This document shows positions 17,599-26,666 of a stretch of 64,000 bases of DNA, in pieces (the stretch's first letter is position 1; every line of letters starts with the position of its first letter). The notes beneath the pieces were generated by a model. It ran no database searches, was not told the DNA's origin, and saw only the letters and a list, made by a program, of their open reading frames with translations. Made by a program: the position numbers and the translations under genes. The DNA is from Xanthomonas sp. 3793 (GTDB lineage: Bacteria; Pseudomonadota; Gammaproteobacteria; Xanthomonadales; Xanthomonadaceae). The stretch covers positions 372,001 through 436,000 of the forward strand of contig NZ_JANTYU010000002.1 of assembly GCF_024806835.1 (NCBI RefSeq), read 5' to 3'.

Positions 17599-18975
17599 AT
17601 GTTCGAGTCCCTTACCCAACGTCTCTCCGGCACCATGGAGCGCCTGCGCGGCCGCGGCCGCCTGACCGAGGAGAACATCCGCGAAGCCACCCGTGAAGTG
17701 CGCATCGCCTTGCTCGAAGCCGACGTGGCGCTGCCGGTGGTGCAGGCGCTGATCGAGCGCATCAAGGTGCGTGCGGTCGGCCAGGAAGTGCTCAAGTCGC
17801 TGACCCCGGGCCAGGCGCTGATCAAGATCGTCCGCGACGAGCTGACCGCGGTGATGGGCGCGGCCGCCACCGACCTCAACCTCAATGTGCCGGCGCCGGC
17901 GATCATCCTGATGGCCGGCCTGCAGGGTGCGGGCAAGACCACCACGGTCGGCAAGCTCGCCAAGCACCTGAAGGAAAAGCGCAAGAAGAAGGTCATGGTG
18001 GTCTCGGCCGACGTCTATCGCCCGGCTGCGATCGAGCAGCTCAAGACCCTGGCCGAACAGGTCGGCGTGCTGTTCTTCGCCTCCGACGCCTCGCAGAAGC
18101 CGGTCGACATCGTGCGCGCCGCGATCAGCGATGCGCGCAAGTCGTTCGCCGACGTGCTGCTGGTCGATACCGCCGGCCGCCTGGCGATCGATGCGGCGAT
18201 GATGGAGGAGATCAAGGCGCTGCACGCCGCGGTCAACCCCACCGAAACCCTGTTTGTGGTCGATGCGATGACCGGCCAGGACGCGGCCAACACCGCCAAG
18301 GCCTTTGGCGAGGCGCTGCCGCTGACCGGCGTGGTGCTGACCAAGACCGACGGCGACGCCCGTGGCGGTGCCGCACTGAGCGTGCGCTACATCACCGGCA
18401 AGCCGATCAAGTTCGTCGGTACCGGCGAAAAGACCGACGGCCTGGACGTGTTCCACCCCGACCGCGTCGCCAGCCGCATCCTGGACATGGGCGACGTGCT
18501 GTCGCTGGTGGAGCAGGTCGAGCACAGCGTCGACCAGGAAAAAGCCGCCAAGCTCGCCGCCAAGGTCGCCAAGGGCAAGAAATTCGACCTCAACGACATG
18601 AAGGAACAGCTCGAGCAGATGCAGAACATGGGCGGCATCCATGGGCTGATGGACAAGCTGCCGGGCATGGGCCAGATCCCGGACAACGTCAAGCAGCAGG
18701 TCACCGGCAAGGAAGTGCCGCGCATGATCGCGATCATCAACTCGATGACCAAGAAGGAGCGCCGCAACCCGGCCCTGCTCAACGGCTCGCGCCGCGCCCG
18801 CATCGCCCGTGGTTCGGGCATGTTGCCGGCCGACGTCAACAAGCTGATGAAGCAGTACCAGCAGATGGAAAAGATGATGGGCAAGCTGGCCGGCGGCGGC
18901 ATGAAGGGGCTGATGCGCAACATGAAGGGCATGATGGGCGCCATGGGCGGCCGCGGCGGCATGCCGTTCCGCTGA
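17599..18975 (+). CDS. ffh: Signal recognition particle protein Ffh (SRP54)
   Basis: The GTPase of the signal recognition particle, 458 residues. It binds 4.5S RNA and signal sequences of nascent membrane proteins and docks them to FtsY. Domains: N (1-~90, starting MFESLTQRLSGTMERLRGRG), G with P-loop GLQGAGKTTT, DTAGRL and TKTDGDARGGA, and a Met-rich M domain from ~300 whose tail reads MKGLMRNMKGMMGAMGG. The M domain includes the RNA-binding helix phrase NGSRRARIARGSG. The ATG at 17599 matches the family N-terminus; the frame is open upstream but without homology. It is followed in the wider core by rpsP-rimM-trmD-rplS, here separated by three inserted genes. Confidence 0.97.
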   Translation: MFESLTQRLSGTMERLRGRGRLTEENIREATREVRIALLEADVALPVVQALIERIKVRAVGQEVLKSLTPGQALIKIVRDELTAVMGAAATDLNLNVPAPAIILMAGLQGAGKTTTVGKLAKHLKEKRKKKVMVVSADVYRPAAIEQLKTLAEQVGVLFFASDASQKPVDIVRAAISDARKSFADVLLVDTAGRLAIDAAMMEEIKALHAAVNPTETLFVVDAMTGQDAANTAKAFGEALPLTGVVLTKTDGDARGGAALSVRYITGKPIKFVGTGEKTDGLDVFHPDRVASRILDMGDVLSLVEQVEHSVDQEKAAKLAAKVAKGKKFDLNDMKEQLEQMQNMGGIHGLMDKLPGMGQIPDNVKQQVTGKEVPRMIAIINSMTKKERRNPALLNGSRRARIARGSGMLPADVNKLMKQYQQMEKMMGKLAGGGMKGLMRNMKGMMGAMGGRGGMPFR

Positions 18976-19106
18976 GTCTGCTCGTTCGCTCACGCGACGC
19001 GATAAGTGCATGCGGTAGGTGCGGTCGTAAGTCATACAGGGCAGCACGAGGATGGGCTTGGCACAATTGGCTGAACGTTGCGTCGCAGCGTTCAGACTGC
19101 ATGCCA

Positions 19107-19151
19107 CCAACGCGCGCGCAGGCGAATGAAAGGCGCCCATGCGCGCGTTGG
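19107..19151. terminator. Inverted repeat downstream of ffh, possible terminator
   Basis: CCAACGCGCGC at 19107-19117 and GCGCGCGTTGG at 19141-19151 form a perfect 11-bp stem with a 23-base loop. There is no T-run after it, so it is a weak or factor-assisted terminator at best. The rest of 18976-19275 holds no gene. Confidence 0.4.
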
Positions 19152-19275
19152 AACCGGTTGTCGAAGTGAAGTGCTGTTGAGAGTCGCCGCCATGCCGCGC
19201 TATTGCCTGCCTCTTTCCGGCTTCTGACCAAGGCTTGCCTGGCGTGGCCAGCGGCGCCTACTTCGAGATGGATAG

Positions 19276-20103
19276 ATGACCGAAAGCCGGATGTACCCCG
19301 CCCAGGACGACGCCGCGATGTTGGCGGCGTATGCCGCTGCGCGCGCGACGTTCAAGTTTTTCTGGCGTGAACTGTCGTGGGAATATCGTCGGATCGTGCC
19401 GGCGTTGTCCCTGGCAGCGATCAAGTTACCGTTTGCCACCGATGCATTCGCGGTTGGTGCGCCCTCGCATGAGCACATGTGGGTATCGGACGTGCAGTTC
19501 GACGGCGACCAGCTGTCTGGCAAGCTGGTCAACAAACCGGCTTGGATCTCGGGGCTGGCCGCCGGCGACGCCGTCTCTGCGCCGATCGGCGAACTGGAAG
19601 ACTGGATGTACGTCATCGATGGGCTGGCTTACGGTGGCCATACCATCGACGCGATGCGCCGCGCGATGTCGCCGGCCGAACAGATCGAGCACGATGTCGC
19701 GTGGGGCCTGGACTTCGCTGAGCTGGGCGAAGTGCGCCTTGTGCCTAAGCCTGTGCAGGAGCGTAAAGGTGGCCTGCTCGACAAGCTATTCGGTCGCAAG
19801 CCGGGGCAGCCTGCCGCAGCGGAGCAGGATCCGTCCGAGTGCGAGCATCCGATGAGTGAAAACATGGGGCCCCCGTTCGATCAGGGCCTGCGCGATCAGC
19901 CCGACATGGTGCATTTTCGCGACGATGCTGGTTGGACGTTATTGCAGCGCGAGGCCTTGGCTGGCAATTACCAGCCGGTTTCGCTGCTGCTCAAGCACGG
20001 CGCGGATCCGTCGCTACGCACGCCCGCGGGACAGAGTGCGCTGGATCTGGCACGTCAGATGCAGTGGCCCAGGATCGTGCAACTTCTTGAAGGCCATCGC
20101 TGA
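19276..20103 (+). CDS. DUF2314 protein with C-terminal ankyrin repeat
   Basis: A 275-residue soluble protein. Residues ~1-160 match the DUF2314 family (FKFFWRELSWEYRRIVPALSLAAIK, EHMWVSDVQFDGDQLSGKLVN, then the GDAVSAPIGELEDWMYV segment). A charged linker with several Pro and Glu follows, and from ~210 an ankyrin unit (DDAGWTLLQREALAGNYQPVSLLLKHGADPS, then TPAGQSALDLARQMQWPRIVQLLE). DUF2314 proteins have no settled activity; the ankyrin repeats point to a protein-protein contact. It ends 7 bases before the nitronate monooxygenase start, so the next genes probably share its transcript. It lies between ffh and rpsP, which are adjacent in many relatives. Confidence 0.82.
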   Translation: MTESRMYPAQDDAAMLAAYAAARATFKFFWRELSWEYRRIVPALSLAAIKLPFATDAFAVGAPSHEHMWVSDVQFDGDQLSGKLVNKPAWISGLAAGDAVSAPIGELEDWMYVIDGLAYGGHTIDAMRRAMSPAEQIEHDVAWGLDFAELGEVRLVPKPVQERKGGLLDKLFGRKPGQPAAAEQDPSECEHPMSENMGPPFDQGLRDQPDMVHFRDDAGWTLLQREALAGNYQPVSLLLKHGADPSLRTPAGQSALDLARQMQWPRIVQLLEGHR

Positions 20104-20110
20104 GGTAGTC

Positions 20111-21202
20111 ATGACACAGTCGCTCGCATCGGATGGCCCGTACTCAAACGTCGCCCATTTCTGCGAGCGCTTTGGCGTGCGTGTCCCGATCCTGCTCAGC
20201 CCCATGGCCGGCGCCTGCCCGGTGCCGCTGTCGGTCGCTGTCGCCAACGCCGGCGGCATGGGCGCGATGGGGGCGGTGTTGTCGCAGCCGCAGGACATCG
20301 TGGCGTGGATGGCCGCCTTCGCTGAAGCGAGTGCCGGGCCTGCGCAAGTCAATCTGTGGATTCCCGATCCGGCCCCTGTCCGCGACGCAGAGGCAGAGGC
20401 GCGTCTGCGCGGGTTTCTTGCGCACTGGGGGCCGCCGGTGGCCGAAGCCGCAGGCGATGCCACGCCAGCCGACTTCGATGCGCAGTTCGAGGCCTTGCTC
20501 GACGCCCGCCCGGCGGTGGCGTCCTCGATCATGGGCCTGTTCCGGCCCGACCAGGTTGTGCGCCTGAAAGCGGCCGGCATCGCGTGGTTCGCCTGCGCCA
20601 CCACCCTGGAGGAAGCGCGTGCGGCGCAGGCTGCCGGTGCCGACGCAGTGGTTGCGCAAGGTGCTGAAGCCGGTGGCCATCGCGGCGCGTTCGCTGCGGG
20701 CCAGGCCGCGCAGCAGATGACCGGGTTGTTCGCCTTGCTGCCGCGGCTAGTCGATCAGCTGGAGATTCCGATCGTCGCCGCCGGTGGCATCGCCGACGCG
20801 CGCGGAATCGCGGCGGCGCTGATGCTGGGCGCGAGCGCAGTGCAGATCGGCACCGGCCTGTTGCGTACGCCCGAAGCGGCGCTGCCAAGCGCCTGGGCCG
20901 ATGCACTGGCGGCCGCCGAGCCGGAACATACTCAGCCAACCCGCGCATTTTCCGGGCGCCTGGGGCGGGCATTGCTCACGCCTTACGTGCGGGCCGCCAT
21001 CGCTGCGGATGCACCGCCGCCTGCGCCCTACCCGGTGCAGCGCGGGCTGACTGCAGCGATGCGCCAGGCAGCGGCGCGCGACAACCGTCTGGCATCGATG
21101 CAGGCCTGGGCGGGTCAATCCGCATGGATGGCACCAGCCCGGCCGGCCGGCGAACTGGTCGCGCAGTGGTGGCGGCAGGCGCAGGCACTGCTATGTCGCT
21201 GA
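20111..21202 (+). CDS. Nitronate monooxygenase-like FMN enzyme (2-nitropropane dioxygenase family)
   Basis: A 363-residue TIM-barrel flavoprotein. Family marks: PILLSPMAGACPVPLSVAVANAGGMGAMG near the N-terminus, the active-site loop AQGAEAGGHRGAF, and the FMN phosphate-binding part VAAGGIADARGIAAALMLGASAVQIGTG. Members oxidise alkyl nitronates such as propionate-3-nitronate using oxygen; physiological substrates are often unclear. The ATG at 20111 follows the ankyrin-protein stop by 7 bases, and the gene overlaps the following class IV aminotransferase by 10 bases, so the three form an operon. Confidence 0.9.
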   Translation: MTQSLASDGPYSNVAHFCERFGVRVPILLSPMAGACPVPLSVAVANAGGMGAMGAVLSQPQDIVAWMAAFAEASAGPAQVNLWIPDPAPVRDAEAEARLRGFLAHWGPPVAEAAGDATPADFDAQFEALLDARPAVASSIMGLFRPDQVVRLKAAGIAWFACATTLEEARAAQAAGADAVVAQGAEAGGHRGAFAAGQAAQQMTGLFALLPRLVDQLEIPIVAAGGIADARGIAAALMLGASAVQIGTGLLRTPEAALPSAWADALAAAEPEHTQPTRAFSGRLGRALLTPYVRAAIAADAPPPAPYPVQRGLTAAMRQAAARDNRLASMQAWAGQSAWMAPARPAGELVAQWWRQAQALLCR

Positions 21203-21990
21203 TCTTCTGCAATGGCGCTCCGGCCAGCGCGCAACAGCTCGGCGCTGCTGCGCTGATCAACTACGGCCACTTCACCACGCTGCAGGTGCGCGGCGGCGCT
21301 ACGCTGGGACTGGAGCTGCATCTGCAGCGGCTGCAGGAAGGCAGTCGCGCGCTGTTCGGCAAGGAGCTGGAAGCAGACCAGCTGCGGGCGCAGATGCGCG
21401 CTGCGTTGCTGGCATCGGCCATGGCCGATGCCAGCCTGCGCGTCACCGTGTTCGCGCCCGACTACGATTTCCGCAACCCGTTGCGTGAAGTCGCACTGGA
21501 TGTGCTGGTCGCCATCTCGCCGCCGGCCGACATGCCCGAGACCGGGCTGCGCGTGCAGGTGACCGATTACGTGCGCGAACGGCCGGAGCTCAAGCATGTC
21601 GGAACGTTTGGGCTCCTGCATCTGCGTCGGCTGGCGATGCAGGCAGACCACGACGATGTGGTGCTGCAGGACCGGCAGGGCAGGGTACTGGAGGGTGCCT
21701 TCTGGAATCTGGGTCTGTGGGAACGCGGCGGGCTGGTCTGGCCGCAGGGGCCGGCACTGCTGGGGACCCGGCAGCAGTTGCTGCAGTCCGGCCTGAAGAC
21801 GCTGGGTATCGCCCAGATCAGCCGCCCGGTGGAGCTGGGCGAGCTGGACCGTTTCGATGGCGCATTCGCCTGCAATGCGCGTGGGCAGCAGGCCATCGTG
21901 GCGCTGGGGCCGGCGCGCTGGGGGCCGCATGCCGCGCAGTTGCCGCTGCTGGAGCGGGCCCTGCAGACCCATGCCTGGCAAGCGATCTGA
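21193..21990 (+). CDS. Class IV aminotransferase-like protein (4-amino-4-deoxychorismate lyase type)
   Basis: A 265-residue PLP protein of the class IV fold. The PLP Lys is probably in ELKHVGTFGLLHLRRLAM, and the later EGAFWNLGLWERGGLVWPQ matches the E-G-x-x-x-N-L phosphate-side motif. The N-terminal LINYGHFTTLQVRGG takes the place of the lyase signature. In folate synthesis the enzyme gives p-aminobenzoate and pyruvate, but this subgroup also includes D-amino-acid and branched-chain aminotransferases, so no gene symbol is given. The start overlaps the nitronate monooxygenase stop. The end is 29 bases before the -35 box of the rpsP promoter. Confidence 0.83.
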   Translation: MSLIFCNGAPASAQQLGAAALINYGHFTTLQVRGGATLGLELHLQRLQEGSRALFGKELEADQLRAQMRAALLASAMADASLRVTVFAPDYDFRNPLREVALDVLVAISPPADMPETGLRVQVTDYVRERPELKHVGTFGLLHLRRLAMQADHDDVVLQDRQGRVLEGAFWNLGLWERGGLVWPQGPALLGTRQQLLQSGLKTLGIAQISRPVELGELDRFDGAFACNARGQQAIVALGPARWGPHAAQLPLLERALQTHAWQAI

Positions 21991-22018
21991 GCGATCTGCT
22001 GTGCCGGCGCCGGGTGGC

Positions 22019-22047
22019 TTGGCTTCGCCGCCGGAGCCCGCTATAAT
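22019..22047 (+). promoter_or_regulatory. Sigma-70 type promoter of the rpsP-rimM-trmD-rplS operon
   Basis: TTGGCT (22019-22024) and a perfect TATAAT (22042-22047) are separated by exactly 17 bases, 54 bases before the rpsP ATG. The spacing and -10 are consensus; the -35 matches 4 of 6. Confidence 0.7.
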
Positions 22048-22100
22048 CGCCGGCTTACCGCGCCACTTCAGGCGACTGGGCAACTTAGGAAAACGACACC

Positions 22101-22361
22101 ATGGTCAAGATTCGACTGACCCGCGGCGGCGCCAAGAAGCGTCCGTTCTACCACATCATCGTGACCGACGTGCGCAGCGCGCGCGACGGCCGCAACATCG
22201 AGCGTCTGGGTTACTACAACCCGGTTGCACAGGGCGCAGAACCGCGCGTCGTGCTGGACGTTGCACGCGTCGACCATTGGGTCGGCCAGGGTGCACAGCT
22301 GACCGACAAGGTGCGTAACCTGTATCGCGAAGCATCCAAGTCCCAGGCCGCTGCGGCCTGA
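22101..22361 (+). CDS. rpsP: 30S ribosomal protein S16
   Basis: An 86-residue ribosomal protein. The start [20 protein letters not shown], then [18 protein letters not shown], are diagnostic of S16. It is a structural and assembly protein of the small subunit. First gene of the conserved rpsP-rimM-trmD-rplS operon, preceded by TTAGGAAAACG as ribosome site. Confidence 0.97.
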   Translation: MVKIRLTRGGAKKRPFYHIIVTDVRSARDGRNIERLGYYNPVAQGAEPRVVLDVARVDHWVGQGAQLTDKVRNLYREASKSQAAAA

Positions 22362-22404
22362 TCTTGAGGGCCGGGCATCGCTGCCTGGCCCAGAGTCGAC
22401 ACAG

Positions 22405-22917
22405 ATGAAGCCGACCGAGCGCCGCATCCTGTTAGGCAGGATTGTCGGCGCTTTTGGTGTCAAGGGCGAGCTCAAGCTCGAATCCTGGACCGAGCCGCGC
22501 AATGCGATCTTCCGGTATCAACCGTGGATCGTGCGTTCGCCATCGGGGCAGGAAACGGTTGTGAGCGGCGTGCGTGGGCGCGACCAGGGCAAGAACCTGA
22601 TTGCGGTGTTCCCGGACGTGACCGACCGCGATACCGTCGAGGCCATGCACGGGACCGAGATCTACGTCGCCCGTAGCGCATTGCCGCCGCCCAAGCCCGA
22701 CGAATACTACTGGGTGGATCTGGAAGGGTTGCAGGTGGAAACCGTCGAGGGCGTCAAGCTCGGCACGGTGTCGCATCTGTTTTCCACCGGTTCCAACGAC
22801 GTGGTGGTGGTGCGCGGCGATCGTGAGCGGATGATCCCGTTCGTGTTTCCGGAGTTCGTCAAGTCGGTGGACTTCGAGGCCAATCTGATCGTGGTCGACT
22901 GGGATCCGGATTTCTGA
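22405..22917 (+). CDS. rimM: Ribosome maturation factor RimM
   Basis: A 170-residue 16S rRNA processing factor that binds S19 and aids 30S head assembly. Family phrases are [21 protein letters not shown] at the N-terminus, and [16 protein letters not shown] opening the PRC-barrel domain, with [30 protein letters not shown] at the end. It lies 43 bases after rpsP in the operon. Confidence 0.96.
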   Translation: MKPTERRILLGRIVGAFGVKGELKLESWTEPRNAIFRYQPWIVRSPSGQETVVSGVRGRDQGKNLIAVFPDVTDRDTVEAMHGTEIYVARSALPPPKPDEYYWVDLEGLQVETVEGVKLGTVSHLFSTGSNDVVVVRGDRERMIPFVFPEFVKSVDFEANLIVVDWDPDF

Positions 22918-22952
22918 TCGAAGCGCTGCCCCGGCTTCGCTTTCGCTCTACC

Positions 22953-22981
22953 CATTCCCCAATCCCGATTCCCGATTCCCC
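22953..22981. repeat. GATTCGGGA-type repeat, copy 2, abutting the trmD start codon
   Basis: ATTCCCCAATCCCGATTCCCGATTCCCC-like run (reverse orientation of copy 1). It ends one base before the trmD GTG and occupies the place where a ribosome-binding site would be. Confidence 0.85.
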
Positions 22982-22982
22982 A

Positions 22983-23756
22983 GTGCGCATCGACGTCATC
23001 AGCCTGTTCCCCGAGTTCATCGCGCAATGCGCGGCGTTCGGCGTGGTCGGGCGGGCGCAGGAGCGCGGGTTGCTGGAGCTGCAGGGCTGGAATCCGCGCG
23101 ACCATGCGCAGGGCAATTATCGCCGGGTGGACGACCGTCCGTTCGGTGGCGGGCCCGGCATGGTGATGTTGATCGAGCCGTTGCGGGCCTGCCTGGACGC
23201 TGTGCACGCCGCCGATCCGCGGCCGGCACCGGTGATCTATCTCAGCCCGCAGGGGCGTCCGCTCACCCAGTCGCTCGCGCGCGAGCTGGCGCAGTTGCCG
23301 CGCATGGTGCTGCTGTGCGGGCGCTACGAGGGGGTGGACGAGCGCTTCCTTGCGCAGGCGGTGGATATGGAAATCTCCATCGGCGACTACGTGTTGTCCG
23401 GTGGCGAGCTGGGCGCAGCGGTGCTGGTGGATGTGGTGACGCGCTTGCAGGACGGGGTGTTGAACGACGCCGAATCTGCCGCGCAGGACAGTTTCGAAGG
23501 GCCGCACGGCCTGCTGGATTGCCCGCACTACAGCCATCCGTCGACCCATGCCTGGGGCGATGTGCCGGACGTGCTGCGGTCGGGCAATCATGCTGCCATC
23601 GCGCGCTGGCGGCGGCAGCAGTCGCTGGGCCGGACCTGGTTGCGTCGCCCCGATCTGCTGGACGAGGCCGGGTTGGACAAGAACGATCGTCGTCTGCTGG
23701 ACGAGTTTCGCCGCGAACTCGCTCCAAGCGACGATCAACCCGGTGACGAGAAATAA
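22983..23756 (+). CDS. trmD: tRNA (guanine-37-N1)-methyltransferase TrmD
   Basis: A 257-residue SPOUT methyltransferase that makes m1G37 in tRNAs and prevents frameshifting. It starts [11 protein letters not shown], includes [50 protein letters not shown] and the knot segment [14 protein letters not shown], and ends with [12 protein letters not shown]. Start is GTG at 22983, fixed by the family N-terminus. There is no Shine-Dalgarno: the upstream bases are the short repeat. Coupling to rimM is possible only over a 65-base gap. Confidence 0.96.
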   Translation: MRIDVISLFPEFIAQCAAFGVVGRAQERGLLELQGWNPRDHAQGNYRRVDDRPFGGGPGMVMLIEPLRACLDAVHAADPRPAPVIYLSPQGRPLTQSLARELAQLPRMVLLCGRYEGVDERFLAQAVDMEISIGDYVLSGGELGAAVLVDVVTRLQDGVLNDAESAAQDSFEGPHGLLDCPHYSHPSTHAWGDVPDVLRSGNHAAIARWRRQQSLGRTWLRRPDLLDEAGLDKNDRRLLDEFRRELAPSDDQPGDEK

Positions 23757-23775
23757 GAGCTCACCCCTAGCTCTT
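23755..23775 (+). terminator. Small hairpin immediately after trmD
   Basis: AAGAGCT and AGCTCTT pair around a 7-base loop, overlapping the trmD stop. No T-run follows, so it may be an attenuator or RNA-end stabiliser between trmD and rplS rather than a full terminator. Confidence 0.4.
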
Positions 23776-23791
23776 GCAAGATTGATTGGGG

Positions 23792-23797
23792 TACAAT
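23792..23797 (+). promoter_or_regulatory. Possible -10 box of an internal rplS promoter
   Basis: TACAAT lies 103 bases before rplS, in an AT-richer stretch. No matching -35 at 17 bases is clear. It could drive rplS separately from the operon promoter. Confidence 0.35.
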
Positions 23798-23900
23798 ATG
23801 CGGCTTGCTGGCCAGCCTTGCGTCTGGCCCTCTTACGAACCTCGAGCAATCGCCGTGCGGCGACTGCCGGTCCAATATCACCAGACACGCGGTGCCCATC

Positions 23901-24308
23901 ATGAGCAAACTCAACAAGACCATCCTGGCTGACTTCGAAGCCGCCCAGATTCAGCGCAAGCTGCCGGAATTCAACCAGGGCGACACCGTTGTGGTGAACG
24001 TCAAGGTGAAGGAAGGCAACCGCGAGCGCGTGCAGGCCTATGAGGGCGTCGTGATCGGGACCAAGAATGCCGGCCTGAACTCCGCTTTCACCGTGCGCAA
24101 GATCTCGCACGGCTTCGGCGTCGAGCGCGTGTTCCAGACCCACAGCGCCATCATCGACTCGGTCGAAGTGAAGCGCCGCGGTAAGGTGCGCGCCGGCAAG
24201 CTGTACTACCTGCGTGGTCTGGAAGGCAAGGCTGCCCGCATCAAGGAAGATCTGGCCGCTGCTGCACAGGCCAAGGCCGCTCGCCAGGCTGCTGCCAAGG
24301 CCGAGTAA
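23901..24308 (+). CDS. rplS: 50S ribosomal protein L19
   Basis: A 135-residue protein at the 30S-50S interface. It starts [20 protein letters not shown] and contains [29 protein letters not shown], then [16 protein letters not shown] [21 protein letters not shown]. The C-terminus is extended by an Ala/Lys-rich tail ([17 protein letters not shown]), common in xanthomonads. ATG 23901 is chosen although the frame is open from 23805. Last gene of the operon, followed by a strong hairpin. Confidence 0.97.
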
Positions 24309-24317
24309 GCCAACACT

Positions 24318-24369
24318 GGCAGATCGTCGATCTGCCACTGCCAGACGGCCGCCTTCGGGCGGCCGTCTG
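24318..24369 (+). terminator. Double hairpin terminator after rplS
   Basis: Two hairpins follow the rplS stop. GGCAGATC/GATCTGCC (24318-24336) has a 3-base loop. CAGACGGCCGCC/GGCGGCCGTCTG (24342-24369) is a perfect 12-bp stem with a TTCG loop, followed by CGTTT. This is the end of the ribosomal operon. Confidence 0.85.
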
Positions 24370-24752
24370 CGTTTGGCATTGCAGTGGCGGGTGCGTTGGG
24401 GAGGTTGCGCGGGCCGTGGGAGCGGTTTCGTCGCAGGCCCTTTCGTCGATCGCCATTTCAGGGCGACGCACTTCTTTCGTTAGGACTGGCCGTTGCACGG
24501 CAATGGGCTAGCCATCGGCGCATGGACGGCCTGGAGACCGGGCCGGCTCCTCTGGCGCCATGGCGCGCAAAAAGATCGCTGATCGCAGCTGCCTGCTGTC
24601 AATCGTGAAGTCGGCCGACGTGGCGTTTTGCGCTTCAACAGCTTGCCGGTCTTGCAAGGGCTCATTCCAGGCTGTTGCGTTCTTTCAAGGGCAGGTGGTT
24701 CGTGTCTTGATCGGGATCGACCGCGGTATCCGTCGCGTGGCGAGGGCCGGGC
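24370..24752. other. Intergenic region between rplS and the MATE gene, no gene seen
   Basis: About 380 bases at the 3' ends of two converging units. Open frames are short, lack ribosome sites and match no family. Nothing structured was noticed beyond the rplS terminator. Confidence 0.4.
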
Positions 24753-26228
24753 TCACTGCTGCCGAGGCTCTGCCGGGTTGGTGATCGGAGCCGGGTCGGC
24801 GACGGGGGAAGCGGGGTGCGCGGGCACTTCGGCAGCGGCAGCCAAGGCTGACGGATGCGTCGGTGTCGCCAGCATGCGTGCCTTGCGCCAGCCGCCCCAG
24901 CGGTAATATGCCAGCGACAGCAGCATCGAGCAGGTGGAGCTGATCGGGAAGCTCCACCACACCGCATCAGCCCCCAGATGCGGCAGCAAAGCGTTGGCCA
25001 GCGGCACGCGCACGCCCCACAGCGAGAACGCCAGGATCAGCAGCGGCGGGATCACCGCGCCGGTGGAGCGCACCACGCCCGAGACCACAAAGCTGACCCC
25101 GAACAACAGGAACGACCAGATCGCGATGTGGTTGAGGTGGCGCGCGATCTCCAGCGTGGCGCTGCCTTCGGGCAGAAACAGCGCCAGGGTCCAGCGATCG
25201 AACCCAATCAACAGTGCAATCAGCAGGCCGGTCATCAGGAAGTTGGCGGCGATGCCGGTGCGCGCGACGGCATCCACGCGCGACCACAGGCCGGCCCCCA
25301 CATTCTGGGCGGCCATCGACGAACAGGCAGCGCCGACGGCCATTGCCGGCATCTGCACGTAATTCCACAGCTGCAGCCCGGCGCCGAATGCGGCGGCGGT
25401 GTCGGTGCCGAAGCCGTTGACCAGCGACAGCATCGCAATCATCGCCAGCGAGATCATCACCATCTGCAGGCCCATCGGCACGCCCTTGACGATGAGCGCG
25501 CGCAGGATGGCAGGATCGATCCGGAACAGGTGCAGGTCGCGCCGCCCCAGCCAAAGCACGTTGCGTTTCTTGCGCAGATAGATCAGCAGGCCGGCCAGCG
25601 CGACCACCTGGGCGATCAGCGTGGCCCAGGCCGCACCGGCGATGCCCAGCGCGGGAAATGGGCCGATGCCGAACAACAGCAAGGGGTTCAACACGATATC
25701 CAGCAGCACCGACAACAGCAGAAATCGAAACGGCGTACGCGCATCGCCGGTGCCACGCAATGCCGCCGACAGGAAGGCGAACAGATACAGCGTTGGCATC
25801 GCCAGGAAGATCACCCGCAGATACGCTTCGGCCGGCGCCTGCGAGGCGGCCGGCGTGCCCATGGCGGTGAGCAGGTGGGGCGCCAGATACCAGCCGAGCA
25901 CGGCAATCACCGCCGACAGCCCGCCGAAGAAACTCGCGCTGGTGCCCATCACCTTGCGTGCCTGCGCGATGTCGCGCGCACCCATGGCCTGGCCGATCAG
26001 GATGGTGGAGGCCATGCCGATGCCGAACACCGAGCCGATCAGGAAGAACATGATGCTGTTGGCGTTGGCCGCAGCGGTCAGGGCTTCCTCGCCAAGATAG
26101 CGGCCGATCCAGATTGCGTTGACCGAGCCGTTGAGCGACTGGGCGACGTTGCCGGCCATGATCGGCAGCGCGAACAACAGCAGGTTCTTGCCGATCGGGC
26201 CTTCGGTCAGGACAGCGGATTTGGGCAT
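24753..26228 (-). CDS. MATE-family multidrug/metabolite efflux protein
   Basis: A 491-residue inner-membrane exporter with 12 predicted helices in two halves (first: LLLFALPIMAGNVAQSLNGSVNAIWIG; second: VKGVPMGLQMVMISLAMIAMLSLVNGFG). MATE proteins exchange cations for drugs or metabolites. The N-terminus is MPKSAVLTEGPIGKNLL; the frame is open further upstream without homology, so the ATG at 26228 is chosen. The C-terminal tail after the last helix is a Pro/Ala-rich, probably disordered extension of about 40 residues. Substrate unknown; no regulator adjoins it. Confidence 0.92.
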   Translation of the reverse strand: MPKSAVLTEGPIGKNLLLFALPIMAGNVAQSLNGSVNAIWIGRYLGEEALTAAANANSIMFFLIGSVFGIGMASTILIGQAMGARDIAQARKVMGTSASFFGGLSAVIAVLGWYLAPHLLTAMGTPAASQAPAEAYLRVIFLAMPTLYLFAFLSAALRGTGDARTPFRFLLLSVLLDIVLNPLLLFGIGPFPALGIAGAAWATLIAQVVALAGLLIYLRKKRNVLWLGRRDLHLFRIDPAILRALIVKGVPMGLQMVMISLAMIAMLSLVNGFGTDTAAAFGAGLQLWNYVQMPAMAVGAACSSMAAQNVGAGLWSRVDAVARTGIAANFLMTGLLIALLIGFDRWTLALFLPEGSATLEIARHLNHIAIWSFLLFGVSFVVSGVVRSTGAVIPPLLILAFSLWGVRVPLANALLPHLGADAVWWSFPISSTCSMLLSLAYYRWGGWRKARMLATPTHPSALAAAAEVPAHPASPVADPAPITNPAEPRQQ

Positions 26229-26410
26229 CGCTTGGCATCGTCGCGCAGAAGCTGCGCACACTAGCATCGCTGTGTGAGATCCGATGCATGCCATGCGGTT
26301 TGCGCTGCAGATTTCGTTGGGACACGCTCTACGTTCGACACCAGCGGTGACTGCCTTCGCAGAGATGTTGCGCTTGCTGTTGGGATGCGCTGTAGCGCAG
26401 GGGCGTGTCC

Positions 26411-26552
26411 CTCATCGGACGCTGCGCGCCACCTTCTCCCGCAGGCGGAAGACGGGTTGGAGCTCGCGAGCGCTTATTGGATTGGGGTTGCGCATGGACA
26501 GCCGGTCCCTTCCCCTGCCTGCGTGGGAAGGTGCCCGCAGGGCGGATCGGAG
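26411..26552. repeat. Degenerate inverted-repeat element upstream of hslR
   Basis: A left arm (26411-26456, containing CACCTTCTCCCGCAGG) and an inverted right arm (26506-26552, containing CCTGCGTGGGAAGGTG) are imperfect reverse complements separated by about 50 bases. It looks like a decayed interspersed palindromic or MITE-like element. The rest of 26229-26666 holds no gene. Confidence 0.55.
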
Positions 26553-26666
26553 CGCGACGACCATCGACCTGGCAATCGGTCACCATCGCGGGGTTGACGG
26601 TCCAGCTTGAGTTCCCAAATGGCTGCCCAAATATCGGCTACCAGACAGAGCGAGACAGCAAGGCGC

